Shown: piece after piece, positions 1 to 8,475 of the stretch | Layout: every line of letters begins with the position of its first letter | Numbering within the stretch: the first letter of the stretch is position 1 | Source of the DNA: Methanomicrobiales archaeon HGW-Methanomicrobiales-3 | GTDB taxonomy: Archaea; Halobacteriota; Methanomicrobia; Methanomicrobiales; Methanospirillaceae | Direction: 5' to 3' | DNA length: 45,853 nucleotides | Assembly: GCA_002839605.1 (NCBI GenBank) | Contig: PGYK01000013.1 | Coordinates: 1 to 45,853, forward strand | The notes under the pieces: model-generated | Seen by the model: only the letters and a program-made list of their open reading frames with translations | Told to the model about the DNA's origin: nothing | Database searches by the model: none | Program-made: the position numbers and the translations under genes

Positions 1-168
1 GGCGATGTCGGTTTCATTGATGGTGTGATGATCAATGGCTCCGTCAAACTCGTTGGTTGGATCTCTGCCATAACTCGGTTGTTCCAGACTGGTTATGTCT
101 ATCACTACGCATTCACCATGATCATAGGTGTCTTTGTGCTAATGACCCTGTGGATCAACCGCGCCTAA
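1..168 (+). CDS. nuoL: NADH-quinone oxidoreductase subunit L, C-terminal end (partial)
   Basis: The open frame from base 1 encodes the last 55 residues of NuoL and ends at TAA (166-168). The peptide has the pattern of a NuoL tail: a DG-x-N-G-S stretch, a short helix, QTGYVYHYAFTMIIGVF, and a final membrane helix. NuoL is a proton-pumping antiporter-like membrane subunit of respiratory complex I. The 5' part lies outside the window. It is followed after 32 bases by nuoM and then nuoN, the usual order at the end of a bacterial nuo operon. Confidence 0.88.
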   Translation, partial: GDVGFIDGVMINGSVKLVGWISAITRLFQTGYVYHYAFTMIIGVFVLMTLWINRA

Positions 169-200
169 CGTGAATAGTTTGCAGAAAAGCAAGGAATAAT

Positions 201-1685
201 ATGTCGACTTACCCGCTGCTATCTCTCGCCATTTGGCTCCCGATATTTTCAGGTTTGGTGGTGCTCGCCACCGGATCTGATCGGAATGCCCCGTTGGCCC
301 GGATGCTTGCCCTTTTTGGTGCGATCGCCAGTTTTCTCGTCACCATTCCTTTATGGACTGGTTTTGATATAGCCAATGGCGGGATGCAGTTCGTAGAATT
401 GCGCACCTGGATACCGCGCTTTAATATTAACTATCATCTTGGTGTTGATGGCATTTCGATGCTGTTTGTGCTGCTCAATGCTTTTGTGACGATTATTGTC
501 GTCACAGCAGGTTGGGAGGTCATTCAGGAAAAGGTGGCGCAATACAACGCGGCGTTTCTGATCATGTCCGGTTTGATGAATGGTATTTTTACGTCGCTTG
601 ATGGGATGCTTTTTTACGTATTTTTTGAAGCTTCGTTGATTCCGCTTTACCTGATCATCGGCGTGTGGGGCGGTGCCAATCGTGTTTATGCAGCATTCAA
701 GTTTTTCCTATACACCTTGTTTGGATCCTTGCTCTTCCTGCTTGCGTTAATGTATTTGTTTGTTCAATCTGGTGGTAGTTTCTCAATTCTTGAATGGCAT
801 AAGTTGCCGATTGCACTGGGTTCTCAGACTTGGTTGTTCATTGCCTTCCTTGTGGCTTTTGCAGTCAAAGTGCCGATGTGGCCGGTTCATACCTGGTTGC
901 CGGATGCTCACGTTGAGGCGCCAACCGGGGGTTCCATTGTTCTGGCAGCAATTGCCCTCAAGCTCGGTGCTTATGGGTTTTTGAGATTCTCCCTGCCCAT
1001 TTTGCCGGACGCTTCGCGCGAATTGTCAGGGCTGGTTATTGCGCTATCGCTGATTGCAGTTGTTTATATTGGTTTCGTCGCCCTGGTTCAATCGGACATG
1101 AAAAAACTGGTTGCCTACTCATCAATTGCACACATGGGTTTCGTTACGTTGGGCTTCTTTATGTTCAGCCCGATGGGGATTGAAGGTGCGCTGGTTCAGA
1201 TGGTCTCCCACGGTTTTGTTTCCGGTGCGATGTTCTTCTGTATTGGGGTGATGTACGACAGAGTGCATAGTCGGCAGATTGCTGATTACGGCGGTGTGGT
1301 TAATACCATGCCAAAGTTTGCAGCCCTATTTATGCTCTTTTCCATGGCTAACGCCGGTTTGCCTGCAACTTCCGGTTTTGTTGGAGAGTTCATGGTGATT
1401 CTGGCGGCAGTAAAGTTTAATTTCTGGGTGGCTTTCGCCGCCGCCAGTTCAATGGTGATTGGCGCTGCCTATACGTTGTGGATGTATAAGCGAGTGATAT
1501 TTGGCGATGTTTCCAATCATCATGTTGCGGAGCTTTCCGACATTAACAAGCGTGAGTTTGCCATTCTTGGCGTCCTCGCTCTCTGTACCCTTTGGATGGG
1601 GTTGTATCCACAACCTTTCACCGAAGTCATGCACGCCTCGGTCAACGACCTGCTGCGCCACGTTGCTCTAAGCAAGATTCAATAA
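201..1685 (+). CDS. nuoM: NADH-quinone oxidoreductase subunit M
   Basis: A 494-residue polytopic membrane protein of normal NuoM (ND4) length. It shows the proton-translocation family features: repeated hydrophobic helices, a conserved Glu in the FFEASLIPLYLIIG helix near residue 145, and the VKVPMWPVHTWLPDAHVEAP segment with its key Lys near residues 225-245. It is a proton-pumping subunit in the membrane arm of complex I. The ATG at 201 is preceded by AAGGAA (191-196), a good Shine-Dalgarno site. It lies between nuoL and nuoN. The sequence looks betaproteobacterial (inference from overall style). Confidence 0.95.
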   Translation: MSTYPLLSLAIWLPIFSGLVVLATGSDRNAPLARMLALFGAIASFLVTIPLWTGFDIANGGMQFVELRTWIPRFNINYHLGVDGISMLFVLLNAFVTIIVVTAGWEVIQEKVAQYNAAFLIMSGLMNGIFTSLDGMLFYVFFEASLIPLYLIIGVWGGANRVYAAFKFFLYTLFGSLLFLLALMYLFVQSGGSFSILEWHKLPIALGSQTWLFIAFLVAFAVKVPMWPVHTWLPDAHVEAPTGGSIVLAAIALKLGAYGFLRFSLPILPDASRELSGLVIALSLIAVVYIGFVALVQSDMKKLVAYSSIAHMGFVTLGFFMFSPMGIEGALVQMVSHGFVSGAMFFCIGVMYDRVHSRQIADYGGVVNTMPKFAALFMLFSMANAGLPATSGFVGEFMVILAAVKFNFWVAFAAASSMVIGAAYTLWMYKRVIFGDVSNHHVAELSDINKREFAILGVLALCTLWMGLYPQPFTEVMHASVNDLLRHVALSKIQ

Positions 1686-1697
1686 ACGGTAGCCGAC

Positions 1698-3176
1698 ATG
1701 TTTGACAATTTCGTTGTCCCCGATCTCCTGCCCGCCGCACCAGAACTATTTTTGGCTGCGATGGCGCTGGCCATTCTTCTAGTTGATCTCTTCGTCAAAG
1801 ATAACCGGCGCACGGTAACCTACGTCCTGAGTCAACTTGCATTGATAGGATGCGCCGCAATCCAGTTCTCGACCAGTACCGGTGAAATCGTCTACACCTT
1901 CAGCAATATGTTTGTTGACGATCTCATGTCCGATTTGTTGAAACTGTTCCTTTACCTGACGGTAGTGATTGTGTTGTTTTATTCACGTGGCTATATCATT
2001 GACCGTGAAGCAATGAACAAGGGTGAGTATTACGTACTCACGCTTTTTGCGACGCTGGGTATGATGGTGATGATTTCGGCCAATCATTTCCTGACCTTGT
2101 ACATGGGCTTGGAGCTGCTCTCTCTATCGCTCTATGCAATGGTCGCGATGAACCGAGACTCATTGCTTTCTACCGAAGCGGCCATGAAGTATTTTGTTCT
2201 TGGTGCGCTGGCTTCTGGTCTCTTGCTCTACGGCATGTCCATGATCTATGGTGCAACAGGCACGTTGGAAATTACCGGGGTCGCTGAGCGCCTTTATGGT
2301 GGTGGTGCGAACAAGAACTTAATGGTCTTTGGACTCGTTTTCCTGGTCGCAGGCCTGGCCTTCAAGTTGGGCGTTGTTCCTTTCCATATGTGGATACCAG
2401 ACGTCTATCATGGCGCACCGACCTCAGTCACTCTTCTTATCAGCACTGCGCCCAAACTTGCAGCCTTCGCTATTGTTATGCGCCTACTCGTTAACGGACT
2501 GATTACGATGGCTGCCGACTGGCAGGTAATGCTGATCATTCTCTCGGTCTTGTCGATGGCAATTGGCAATCTGGCGGCTATTGCCCAGACCAACCTTAAA
2601 CGCATGCTGGCTTACTCGGCGATTTCCCATATGGGCTTCATGCTCTTGGGTATTACGACGGGAGTGGTCAGTGGCGATGCCCGTTATGCCCTAAACGCAT
2701 ATAGTTCGGCGATGTTTTATGTCATTGCGTATGTGCTGATGAGTCTCGGTTCGTTCGGTATGATTTTGCTGATGGCGCGTTCCGGTTTTGAAGCAGACAA
2801 GATTGACGATTTCAAAGGCTTGAATAAACGTAGCCCCTGGTTTGCCGCCATCATGATGATGTTTATGTTTTCAATGGCCGGCATCCCGTTCTTCATAGGT
2901 TTCTTTGCCAAGTTCTCCGTTCTCCAGGCCGTTGTTGCAGCTGGGTATATGTGGTTGGCAGTAGTGGCGGTGTTGTTCTCGCTGATTGGCGCGTTTTACT
3001 ATCTGCGTGTCGTGAAGCTGATGTATTTTGACGCGCCGACTGATGATTCGCCGATTACCGCTGGTGCTGATATGCGTATTTTGATTTCTGCGAATGGTTT
3101 AGCGGTAGCGTTACTTGGTATCTTTCCGCAATTCATAATGTCGCTCTGCGCTTACGCATTACTGCGCTCGCTCTGA
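1698..3176 (+). CDS. nuoN: NADH-quinone oxidoreductase subunit N
   Basis: A 492-residue polytopic membrane protein matching NuoN (ND2). It contains the [19 protein letters not shown] helix with the conserved Glu, the [20 protein letters not shown] segment, and the [14 protein letters not shown] motif shared by antiporter-like complex I subunits. It starts 12 bases after nuoM stops. It is the last nuo gene here and is followed by a strong intrinsic terminator, which fits the 3' end of the operon. Confidence 0.95.
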   Translation: MFDNFVVPDLLPAAPELFLAAMALAILLVDLFVKDNRRTVTYVLSQLALIGCAAIQFSTSTGEIVYTFSNMFVDDLMSDLLKLFLYLTVVIVLFYSRGYIIDREAMNKGEYYVLTLFATLGMMVMISANHFLTLYMGLELLSLSLYAMVAMNRDSLLSTEAAMKYFVLGALASGLLLYGMSMIYGATGTLEITGVAERLYGGGANKNLMVFGLVFLVAGLAFKLGVVPFHMWIPDVYHGAPTSVTLLISTAPKLAAFAIVMRLLVNGLITMAADWQVMLIILSVLSMAIGNLAAIAQTNLKRMLAYSAISHMGFMLLGITTGVVSGDARYALNAYSSAMFYVIAYVLMSLGSFGMILLMARSGFEADKIDDFKGLNKRSPWFAAIMMMFMFSMAGIPFFIGFFAKFSVLQAVVAAGYMWLAVVAVLFSLIGAFYYLRVVKLMYFDAPTDDSPITAGADMRILISANGLAVALLGIFPQFIMSLCAYALLRSL

Positions 3177-3195
3177 CTTATTCCATTTGACGGTT

Positions 3196-3225
3196 AAAAC
3201 GCCCTGCTAGTCGGGGCGTTTTTTT
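3196..3225 (+). terminator. Rho-independent terminator after nuoN
   Basis: A perfect 9-bp stem (AAAACGCCC at 3196-3204 with GGGCGTTTT at 3214-3222), a 9-base loop and a T run to 3225. It lies 20 bases after the nuoN stop codon. The Shine-Dalgarno GGAGG (3226-3230) of the next gene begins directly after the T run, so terminator and ribosome site are packed end to end. Confidence 0.88.
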
Positions 3226-3235
3226 GGAGGCAAAA

Positions 3236-3778
3236 ATGTTTCAGGATGAGCATTTGATCGAGACAGAAGTTTCGACACAAACTGTATTTAAGGGTCTCCT
3301 GCTTGAGGTACGAAAAGATGTTGTTCGGTTGCCGAATAACAAGGAGTCGATTCGAGAATATATTGTCCATCCTGGGGCCGCGGTTATTCTCGCCATCCTT
3401 GATAATGGTAATTTGTTGTTTGAGCGCCAGTTTCGCTATCCGCTACGTGATGTTTTTCTTGAGTTGCCGGCAGGAAAAATTGATTCAGGTGAATCAATAA
3501 TCGACGCAGCACGTCGTGAGTTGCTTGAGGAAACCGGCTATACGGCGAGGGAGTGGGTATGTCTTGGGCAAATGCATCCTTGCATTGGTTATTCGGATGA
3601 ATCGATCAAAATATTTTTAGCCCGAGGTCTGTGTTTGTCCCATGAAAAAAAACTCGACCATAATGAGTTTCTGGATGTGATAGAACTTTCGCCAAAGGCG
3701 GCAAAAGAGGCTGTCTGGAATGGTTCGATTACTGATGCCAAAACCATCACCTCTTTATTTTGGCTTGATCGACTGTAA
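3236..3778 (+). CDS. nudF: ADP-ribose pyrophosphatase, Nudix family (NudF-like)
   Basis: A 180-residue Nudix hydrolase. The full Nudix box (G-x5-E-x7-RE-x2-EE-x-G) spans about residues 80-102, with the metal-binding REL-LEETGY part intact. The preceding FERQFRYPLRDVFLELPAGK region and the length fit ADP-ribose pyrophosphatases, which split ADP-ribose to AMP and ribose-5-phosphate. The ATG at 3236 is chosen over the in-frame TTG at 3224 because GGAGG (3226-3230) sits 5 bases before it. Carriage directly behind the nuo operon is, from general knowledge, common in betaproteobacteria. Substrate preference is inferred from the family. Confidence 0.88.
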   Translation: MFQDEHLIETEVSTQTVFKGLLLEVRKDVVRLPNNKESIREYIVHPGAAVILAILDNGNLLFERQFRYPLRDVFLELPAGKIDSGESIIDAARRELLEETGYTAREWVCLGQMHPCIGYSDESIKIFLARGLCLSHEKKLDHNEFLDVIELSPKAAKEAVWNGSITDAKTITSLFWLDRL

Positions 3779-3916
3779 GTCGTCTTTGGCCTCCGTGGTA
3801 ATTGCATAATAAGTCAGGGGCTGCTGGGCAGCACCCGATAAAAGCCCGCAATATCAGCTAGACAGCCTGCCGGCCCGGGTGGAAACTAGCCGCTGTGGTG
3901 AGACAGGGAGAGTCGC

Positions 3917-5230
3917 TTGAGCGATAACGCGAACAATAATTTGCCCGGCAGTGGCAATAAGCAGCGACCGCTGATTCTGGTGGTCGATGATCGGCCAGAA
4001 AATCTTGCTCTTTTGTCAGCCATGCTCAGTAAAGATGGGGCGGATGTACGTGTGGCGAATGCCGGGCCGGTGGCCTTGCGCTATGCCCGCCTGGCGCCGC
4101 AGCCGGATCTCATCTTGCTCGATATCATGATGCCAGAGATGGATGGTCACGCCGTGTTGGCCGAGTTGCTTAAGGATGAGCAAACCCGTGATATCCCGGT
4201 TATTTTTGTCACAGCACTGGGTGAGGCTGAAGATGAAGAGCGCGGCTTTAATGAGGGGGCAGTGGATTACATCACCAAGCCGATCAAGCATGCTGTGCTT
4301 CGGGCGCGCGTTTGGGCGCAACTCGAAATCAAGCATTCGCGTGACCTGCAGGTCAATCAGCAGCATTGGCTGGAGAGTGAGGTGCAGCGGCGGGTGAACG
4401 AAAATAGCCTGCTTGAGTCCCGCCTTCAGCTCGCCCTCGCCGCCACCGGGTTGGGCGTTTGGGAGGTTGATCATGAGGCGGGGAAAATGGCGTGGAGCGC
4501 TGCGCTTTGTCAGATTTTTGGTTGCCAAGCCGGGCCGGAAACGGTGACTGATTTTCTTGCGATGATTCATCCTGACGATCTCCATCGGGTTGATGCCTGC
4601 CTGAGTCACCTGCAGGCGGACGCGGGCATCGTTCAAATCGAATATCGCGCCCGGGCCGGTGATGACCAATGGCGCTGGATCGAGTGCCGCGGCAAGGTGA
4701 TTCGTAGCGATGCTGCCGGACAGGCAATCTCTTCGCTCGGTACAATGGCTGACATCACCCGGCATAAATCGGCCGAAGCTGATCGTTTGCTGGCTAGCGC
4801 CGTTTTTCAAGGAATTAGCGATGGCGTCTGTATTACCGATGCGAATGGCCTGATTCTGCTGGTCAATCAGGCCTTTTGCCAGGTAACTGGCTATGCCCGG
4901 GAGGATGTTTTGGGGCACAAGCCCAGCTTGCTCAAGTCGGGCATCCACGGGGTGGCTTTTTATCATGAAATGTGGGAGAAAATAAACCGTCACGGCAACT
5001 GGCAAGGGGAGATCACCAATCGCCGGAAGGATGGTTCGCTGCTCACTGAGTGGTTGAATATTTCCAGCGTCAGAAATGCCGATGCCGCTGAAGTCTATTA
5101 TGTCGGTATTTTCAGCGATCTTTCGGAGCGCCACGAGGCCGCCGAGCGTATTCAGTTTCTCGCTACTTTCGATGCCCTGACCGGCTTGCCTAACCGCAAT
5201 CTTTTCGCTGACCGCCTCGATCAGGCGCTG
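3917..5230 (+). CDS. Response regulator / PAS / GGDEF signalling protein, 3' end lost at a chimeric junction
   Basis: Starts at TTG 3917 behind an AGGGAG site (3905-3910). Residues about 18-135 form a receiver domain: acidic pair DD at 24-25, phospho-acceptor Asp at 69 in LLLDIMMPEMDG, VTA and the conserved Lys in ITKPIK. A linker with coiled-coil character leads to two PAS domains (about 165-285 and 290-410; the second has the DGVCITDANG and NQAFCQVTGY motifs). A GGDEF domain then begins with FDALTGLPNRNLFADRLDQAL. After about residue 438 the reading frame runs into foreign DNA, so the GGEEF signature is missing. The intact gene was probably a c-di-GMP synthase (inference). The frame stays open to 5341, but that tail is antisense to archaeal genes. 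Confidence 0.82.
5207..5230. other. Junction between bacterial and archaeal DNA (probable assembly chimera)
   Basis: On the plus strand these bases read as the normal DRLDQAL of a GGDEF domain. On the minus strand they read as QRLIEAV, a plausible continuation of the N-terminus of an archaeal CCA-adding enzyme. Left of here only the plus-strand bacterial gene makes sense; right of here only the minus-strand archaeal genes do. A dual-readable stretch of about 24 bases is what a short shared word in an assembly graph would produce. A real recombination cannot be ruled out from the sequence alone. Confidence 0.8.
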
Positions 5231-5314
5231 CCCCATCGTCCGGACGTAGGTCCGCTCCTCTGGCGTGGGACGGATCTTCCTGAGCACCTCCTCCTCACAG
5301 GGGCACCGGGTCAA
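5212..5314 (-). CDS. cca: Archaeal CCA tRNA nucleotidyltransferase, N-terminal fragment only
   Basis: The minus-strand frame starting with TTG at 5314 gives EEEVLRKIRPTPEERTYV followed by RTMGQRLIEAV, the N-terminal pattern of archaeal (class I) CCA-adding enzymes, which complete the 3' CCA of tRNAs. The TTGA start overlaps the stop of thpR, implying translational coupling; a thpR-cca pair is known in methanogens. Beyond about 5210 the frame is only the antisense of the bacterial GGDEF gene, so about 93% of the enzyme is absent. Identification rests on about 34 residues and the neighbour. Confidence 0.6.
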
Positions 5315-5850
5315 AGCGGGACCTCCCGGAGATCCTCGTAGATTGGCCCGCCGGGCGTCAGCGTGCTCTTCTTGAGTTTGAGACCAGAAACCATGCAGTC
5401 ACCGTAGATCTTCCCTTCCAGCATCTTTACCACAGAAAAGAGGGAGGGATCAGGATCCTTAATGCGGGCGAGGGTTGCATGCGGGGTGAACTGCCGGGTC
5501 TCCCGAAGAAAACCAAGCGGTGCAAGGACATCCTCGATTTTTCGGAAAAGTTCGTTGGCTTTCCCGGCATCACCGATGGTGCACCAGACGGTGAACGGCC
5601 GTTTCGGGTTGTTCACGGTTACGCTCCCAACAGTTACGACAAATGGCGTGAATGAAACCGTTCGAACCGCATCCATCACGCGGGGAAGGACACGGTCGTC
5701 TACATCCCCAAGGAACTTCAACGTGATATGGATGTTTTGGGGTTGTACAAAGGTCATGCGGGCAGAAGAGGTGCGAAGCGCTGCGAGCGGAGCCTCAAGC
5801 CGCGTGCGGATCTCTGTGCTGAGTTCAAGTGCAAGAAACGCCCTGACCAT
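5311..5850 (-). CDS. thpR: RNA 2',3'-cyclic phosphodiesterase (2H family, 2'-5' RNA ligase type)
   Basis: A 179-residue 2H phosphoesterase. The two HxTx motifs are present: HITLKFLG near residue 41 and HATLARI near residue 125. They form the catalytic pair acting on cyclic phosphate ends of RNA. The start MVRAFLALEL at 5850 is chosen because it begins exactly at the first beta strand of the family and has GGAG 13 bases upstream; the upstream in-frame extension looks non-coding. It overlaps the start of cca, so the two were probably co-transcribed. This is the first complete archaeal gene in the window. Confidence 0.88.
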   Translation of the reverse strand: MVRAFLALELSTEIRTRLEAPLAALRTSSARMTFVQPQNIHITLKFLGDVDDRVLPRVMDAVRTVSFTPFVVTVGSVTVNNPKRPFTVWCTIGDAGKANELFRKIEDVLAPLGFLRETRQFTPHATLARIKDPDPSLFSVVKMLEGKIYGDCMVSGLKLKKSTLTPGGPIYEDLREVPL

Positions 5851-5980
5851 TACGGTACTATTGCTCCATTCACCTACTAATGATAATCGCTCCATGGGGC
5901 AGAAAAGCAGTGTGAACAAACCAAGATTTTTTTATTCACATACTGCCTATTGGATAGATACAGAGTAGGGGTTGTTTTTT

Positions 5981-6250
5981 GTGCCGGAAAATTCACAACT
6001 GGTTGTGTATACACTTGAGTTATGCCCGAATTGCGATTTGTTAAAGGGTTTTTTGAAAAAGAGCAAAATTGCCTATTCCGAGCGGGATCTCTCAAGTGCC
6101 GAATCGCTCACCGAACTTCGGGTGAACGGTGTATTTGTCAACGAAGCACCGGTGCTCCAGAAGGGGGAAGATTTTTTCACATCCGCAGACCTTTTCCCCA
6201 CGGGTAAACTGGACGAGACGCACATCGCACAGCTCATATCAGGTGACTGA
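5981..6250 (+). CDS. nrdH: Glutaredoxin/NrdH-like redoxin, likely electron donor to NrdD
   Basis: An 89-residue thioredoxin-fold protein with redox motif CPNC at about residues 15-18 in YTLELCPNCDLLKGFL and a cis-Pro loop (VNEAPVLQ). GTG 5981 is preferred over TTG 5972 because AGGGG (5967-5971) sits 9 bases upstream of it. Its TGA shares a base with the nrdD ATG (TGATG, 6248-6252), so translation is coupled. In Methanosarcina a NrdH-type redoxin fed by a ferredoxin-dependent reductase reduces class III ribonucleotide reductase (established knowledge). The adjacency suggests the same role here. The gene symbol is by context. Confidence 0.82.
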   Translation: MPENSQLVVYTLELCPNCDLLKGFLKKSKIAYSERDLSSAESLTELRVNGVFVNEAPVLQKGEDFFTSADLFPTGKLDETHIAQLISGD

Positions 6251-8430
6251 TGGCCCGACCGGAAACCAGACAGCTGACCTTCGAGGGAATCGAAGTTCCG
6301 GCCCTCCCGGTCGTTCGCACGACTGATGGCCATATCATCGACTGGGATCGGGGCCGTATCGTCCGGCAGATTGTCGAAGAGACAAAACTTGTCGAGACCT
6401 TTTACGGGTACAAGGGCGCGAGCGAGGAGACTGCGCAGGAGATTGCCCTTGACGTGGAGAACAGGATAAAGGACATGGGACTCAAGTCCCTCTCAGGACC
6501 CCTGATCCGGGAAATTGTCAATATCACTCTTCTTGAAAAAGGGATGGTCCAGTACCGCAACGTCTCCACAAGGGTAGGTACACCGGTCTTCGATGCGCAC
6601 CTCATCGATGTGGGCAGAGGCTTCGAAGCCCATGACAATGCCAACCTCCAGGAGAATGCCGAGACCTCGCACAAGAAGAAAGCAGACAAGATCTCAAAGG
6701 AACAGTACCTGCTCCAGCTCCCGCCGGACCTTGCCGACCACCACCTCTGTGGCGAGATGCATATCCATGACCTCGAATACTTCGGTACCCGGCCGTTCTG
6801 CCAGGACTGGGATCTCCGGTACTTCTTCTACTATGGCCTGATGCCGGACGGAAACGGGACAAAAGCTTCCGTTGCCGGCCCGGCAAAACGTGCCGAGGTC
6901 GCAATCCTGCACGCGGTCAAAGCGCTCGGATCCGCCCAGACAAACTTTGCCGGAGGGCAGGGGTATTACAACTTCCTTACCTTCCTTGCTCCGTTCATGG
7001 AAGGGATGCCGTACGAAGAGATCAAGCAGATGATCCAGATGTTCGTGTACGAGATGACCCAGATGATGGTTGCCCGCGGCGGCCAGCTGGTCTTCTCGTC
7101 TATCCAGCTCTGTCCCGGTGTGCCTACGCTCTGGCAGGACAAGCCCTGCGTGTACAAGGGGAAGATCTGGGACGGTAAATCCGCACCCCTCCGCACGTAC
7201 GGGGAGTTCGAACGCGAAGTCCGTCTGCTTTTCAAGGCGATCATGGAAGTCATGCTTGAGGGGGACTACTGGGGCAAGCCCTTCAACTTCCCCAAGCCGG
7301 AGATCTCCATCGAACCCGACTTCATGCAGGAGCGCGAGGAGTACAATTCGCAACACCCGGACCTTCCCACATATAACGAACTCTACCTGATGACCTTTGA
7401 GCTGGCATCCAAGTTCGGGACGCCGTATTACGACAACCAGCTCCCGGCCTACCGTGGTTCGGGAAAAGGCATCTCCTGTTACCAGTGCTGCGCATACCAG
7501 TTCTCGGCTGTGGCAGACGAGGACTCCGAGTTCGACCAGAAACTCCTGTTTGAAGAGGGCAGGCACTTCTCGATGGGCTCATGGCAGGTTGTTTCCGTGA
7601 ACTGCCCGCGGGCTGCGTACAATGCTGAAGGAGACGATGCACGGCTCTTTGCCGAACTCAAGAAACTCATGGATGTCGCCGTTGAGATCTTCAAGATCAA
7701 GCGCCGGTGGATGGACCTGATCCGGGCCAACAACCGGATGCCGTTTGCCATGCAGCGCCCCAAGGACCCCAACACCGGGGAGCGCGGCGCCCTTGCCGTT
7801 GATCTCGAAGGACTGGTTTACACGATTGGCGTTGTTGGCGTAAACGAGATGGTCCAGCACCACACCGGCCAGCAGATGCACGAATCAAAAGCTGCGTTCA
7901 GGCTCGCGGTCCGGGCAATGATCGAGATGGAGCAGTACGGCAAGAAACTGAGCGCGAAGAACAATATGACCATCGCACTTGCCCGCACACCGGCCGAAAC
8001 CACCGGGCAGCGGTTTGCTGTCGCCGATCTTCTTGACCGCCGCTACCATGAATCTGCAAAGAAAGTGATCAAGGGCGACCTTGAGGAGAGCCTGATGCGG
8101 CTTGGCAAGAGCCGGGATCTCCCAATCTATTACACCAACGGCACCCATGTTGCACCGGGAGCAGATGTAACGCTGACCAAACGCATGGAGATCGAGCATA
8201 CATTCTTCCCCATTGTCGACGGGGGCAACATCTTCCATATCTGGCTTGGCGAGGCACGGCCGGATCCACGCGGGCTCATGGACATGGCCATGAAACTCTG
8301 CCGGACAACCCAGATCGGGTATTTTGCGTTCACCCGGGACATTACCGTCTCGCTCCGGCAGTTCCACGACATGCGGGACAAGAAGGATATCGCAAACTGG
8401 ACCCCCGCGGATCTTCCGGTCAGGGCATAA
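6250..8430 (+). CDS. nrdD: Anaerobic ribonucleoside-triphosphate reductase, glycyl-radical tail apparently missing
   Basis: A 726-residue class III ribonucleotide reductase that makes dNTPs under anaerobic conditions. The N-terminus carries an ATP-cone-like region (about 15-110: DGHIIDWDRGRIVRQIVEET). The catalytic barrel follows, with the methanogen-type Cys loop ISCYQCCAYQFS and the segments GSWQVVSVNCPRAAY and HVAPGADV. The alignment holds to GYFAFTRDITVS near residue 700. The usual CxxC...CxxC zinc site and R-V-x-G-Y glycyl-radical motif do not follow; about 25 unrelated residues end the protein. No other frame downstream restores them. The start overlaps the upstream redoxin. No nrdG activase gene is nearby. 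Family assignment is firm; activity is open. Confidence 0.9.
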   Translation: MARPETRQLTFEGIEVPALPVVRTTDGHIIDWDRGRIVRQIVEETKLVETFYGYKGASEETAQEIALDVENRIKDMGLKSLSGPLIREIVNITLLEKGMVQYRNVSTRVGTPVFDAHLIDVGRGFEAHDNANLQENAETSHKKKADKISKEQYLLQLPPDLADHHLCGEMHIHDLEYFGTRPFCQDWDLRYFFYYGLMPDGNGTKASVAGPAKRAEVAILHAVKALGSAQTNFAGGQGYYNFLTFLAPFMEGMPYEEIKQMIQMFVYEMTQMMVARGGQLVFSSIQLCPGVPTLWQDKPCVYKGKIWDGKSAPLRTYGEFEREVRLLFKAIMEVMLEGDYWGKPFNFPKPEISIEPDFMQEREEYNSQHPDLPTYNELYLMTFELASKFGTPYYDNQLPAYRGSGKGISCYQCCAYQFSAVADEDSEFDQKLLFEEGRHFSMGSWQVVSVNCPRAAYNAEGDDARLFAELKKLMDVAVEIFKIKRRWMDLIRANNRMPFAMQRPKDPNTGERGALAVDLEGLVYTIGVVGVNEMVQHHTGQQMHESKAAFRLAVRAMIEMEQYGKKLSAKNNMTIALARTPAETTGQRFAVADLLDRRYHESAKKVIKGDLEESLMRLGKSRDLPIYYTNGTHVAPGADVTLTKRMEIEHTFFPIVDGGNIFHIWLGEARPDPRGLMDMAMKLCRTTQIGYFAFTRDITVSLRQFHDMRDKKDIANWTPADLPVRA

Positions 8431-8475
8431 TTTTTTCACCAGTTTTTTATTCTTTTACGCTACCGGTATGAGTAT

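Noticed and set aside
3779-3916. Possible riboswitch before the GGDEF gene
   Set aside because: Some short complementary words (for example GCTGC and GCAGC) are visible, but nothing matches the known c-di-GMP riboswitch cores.
4016-5230. Minus-strand open frame of over 400 codons
   Set aside because: Apart from its first 34 codons (archaeal cca) it is the antisense of the bacterial PAS/GGDEF gene and has no protein-like features.
6694-7566. Long minus-strand frame inside nrdD
   Set aside because: Shadow of a well-conserved plus-strand gene; His/Leu/Val-rich antisense content.
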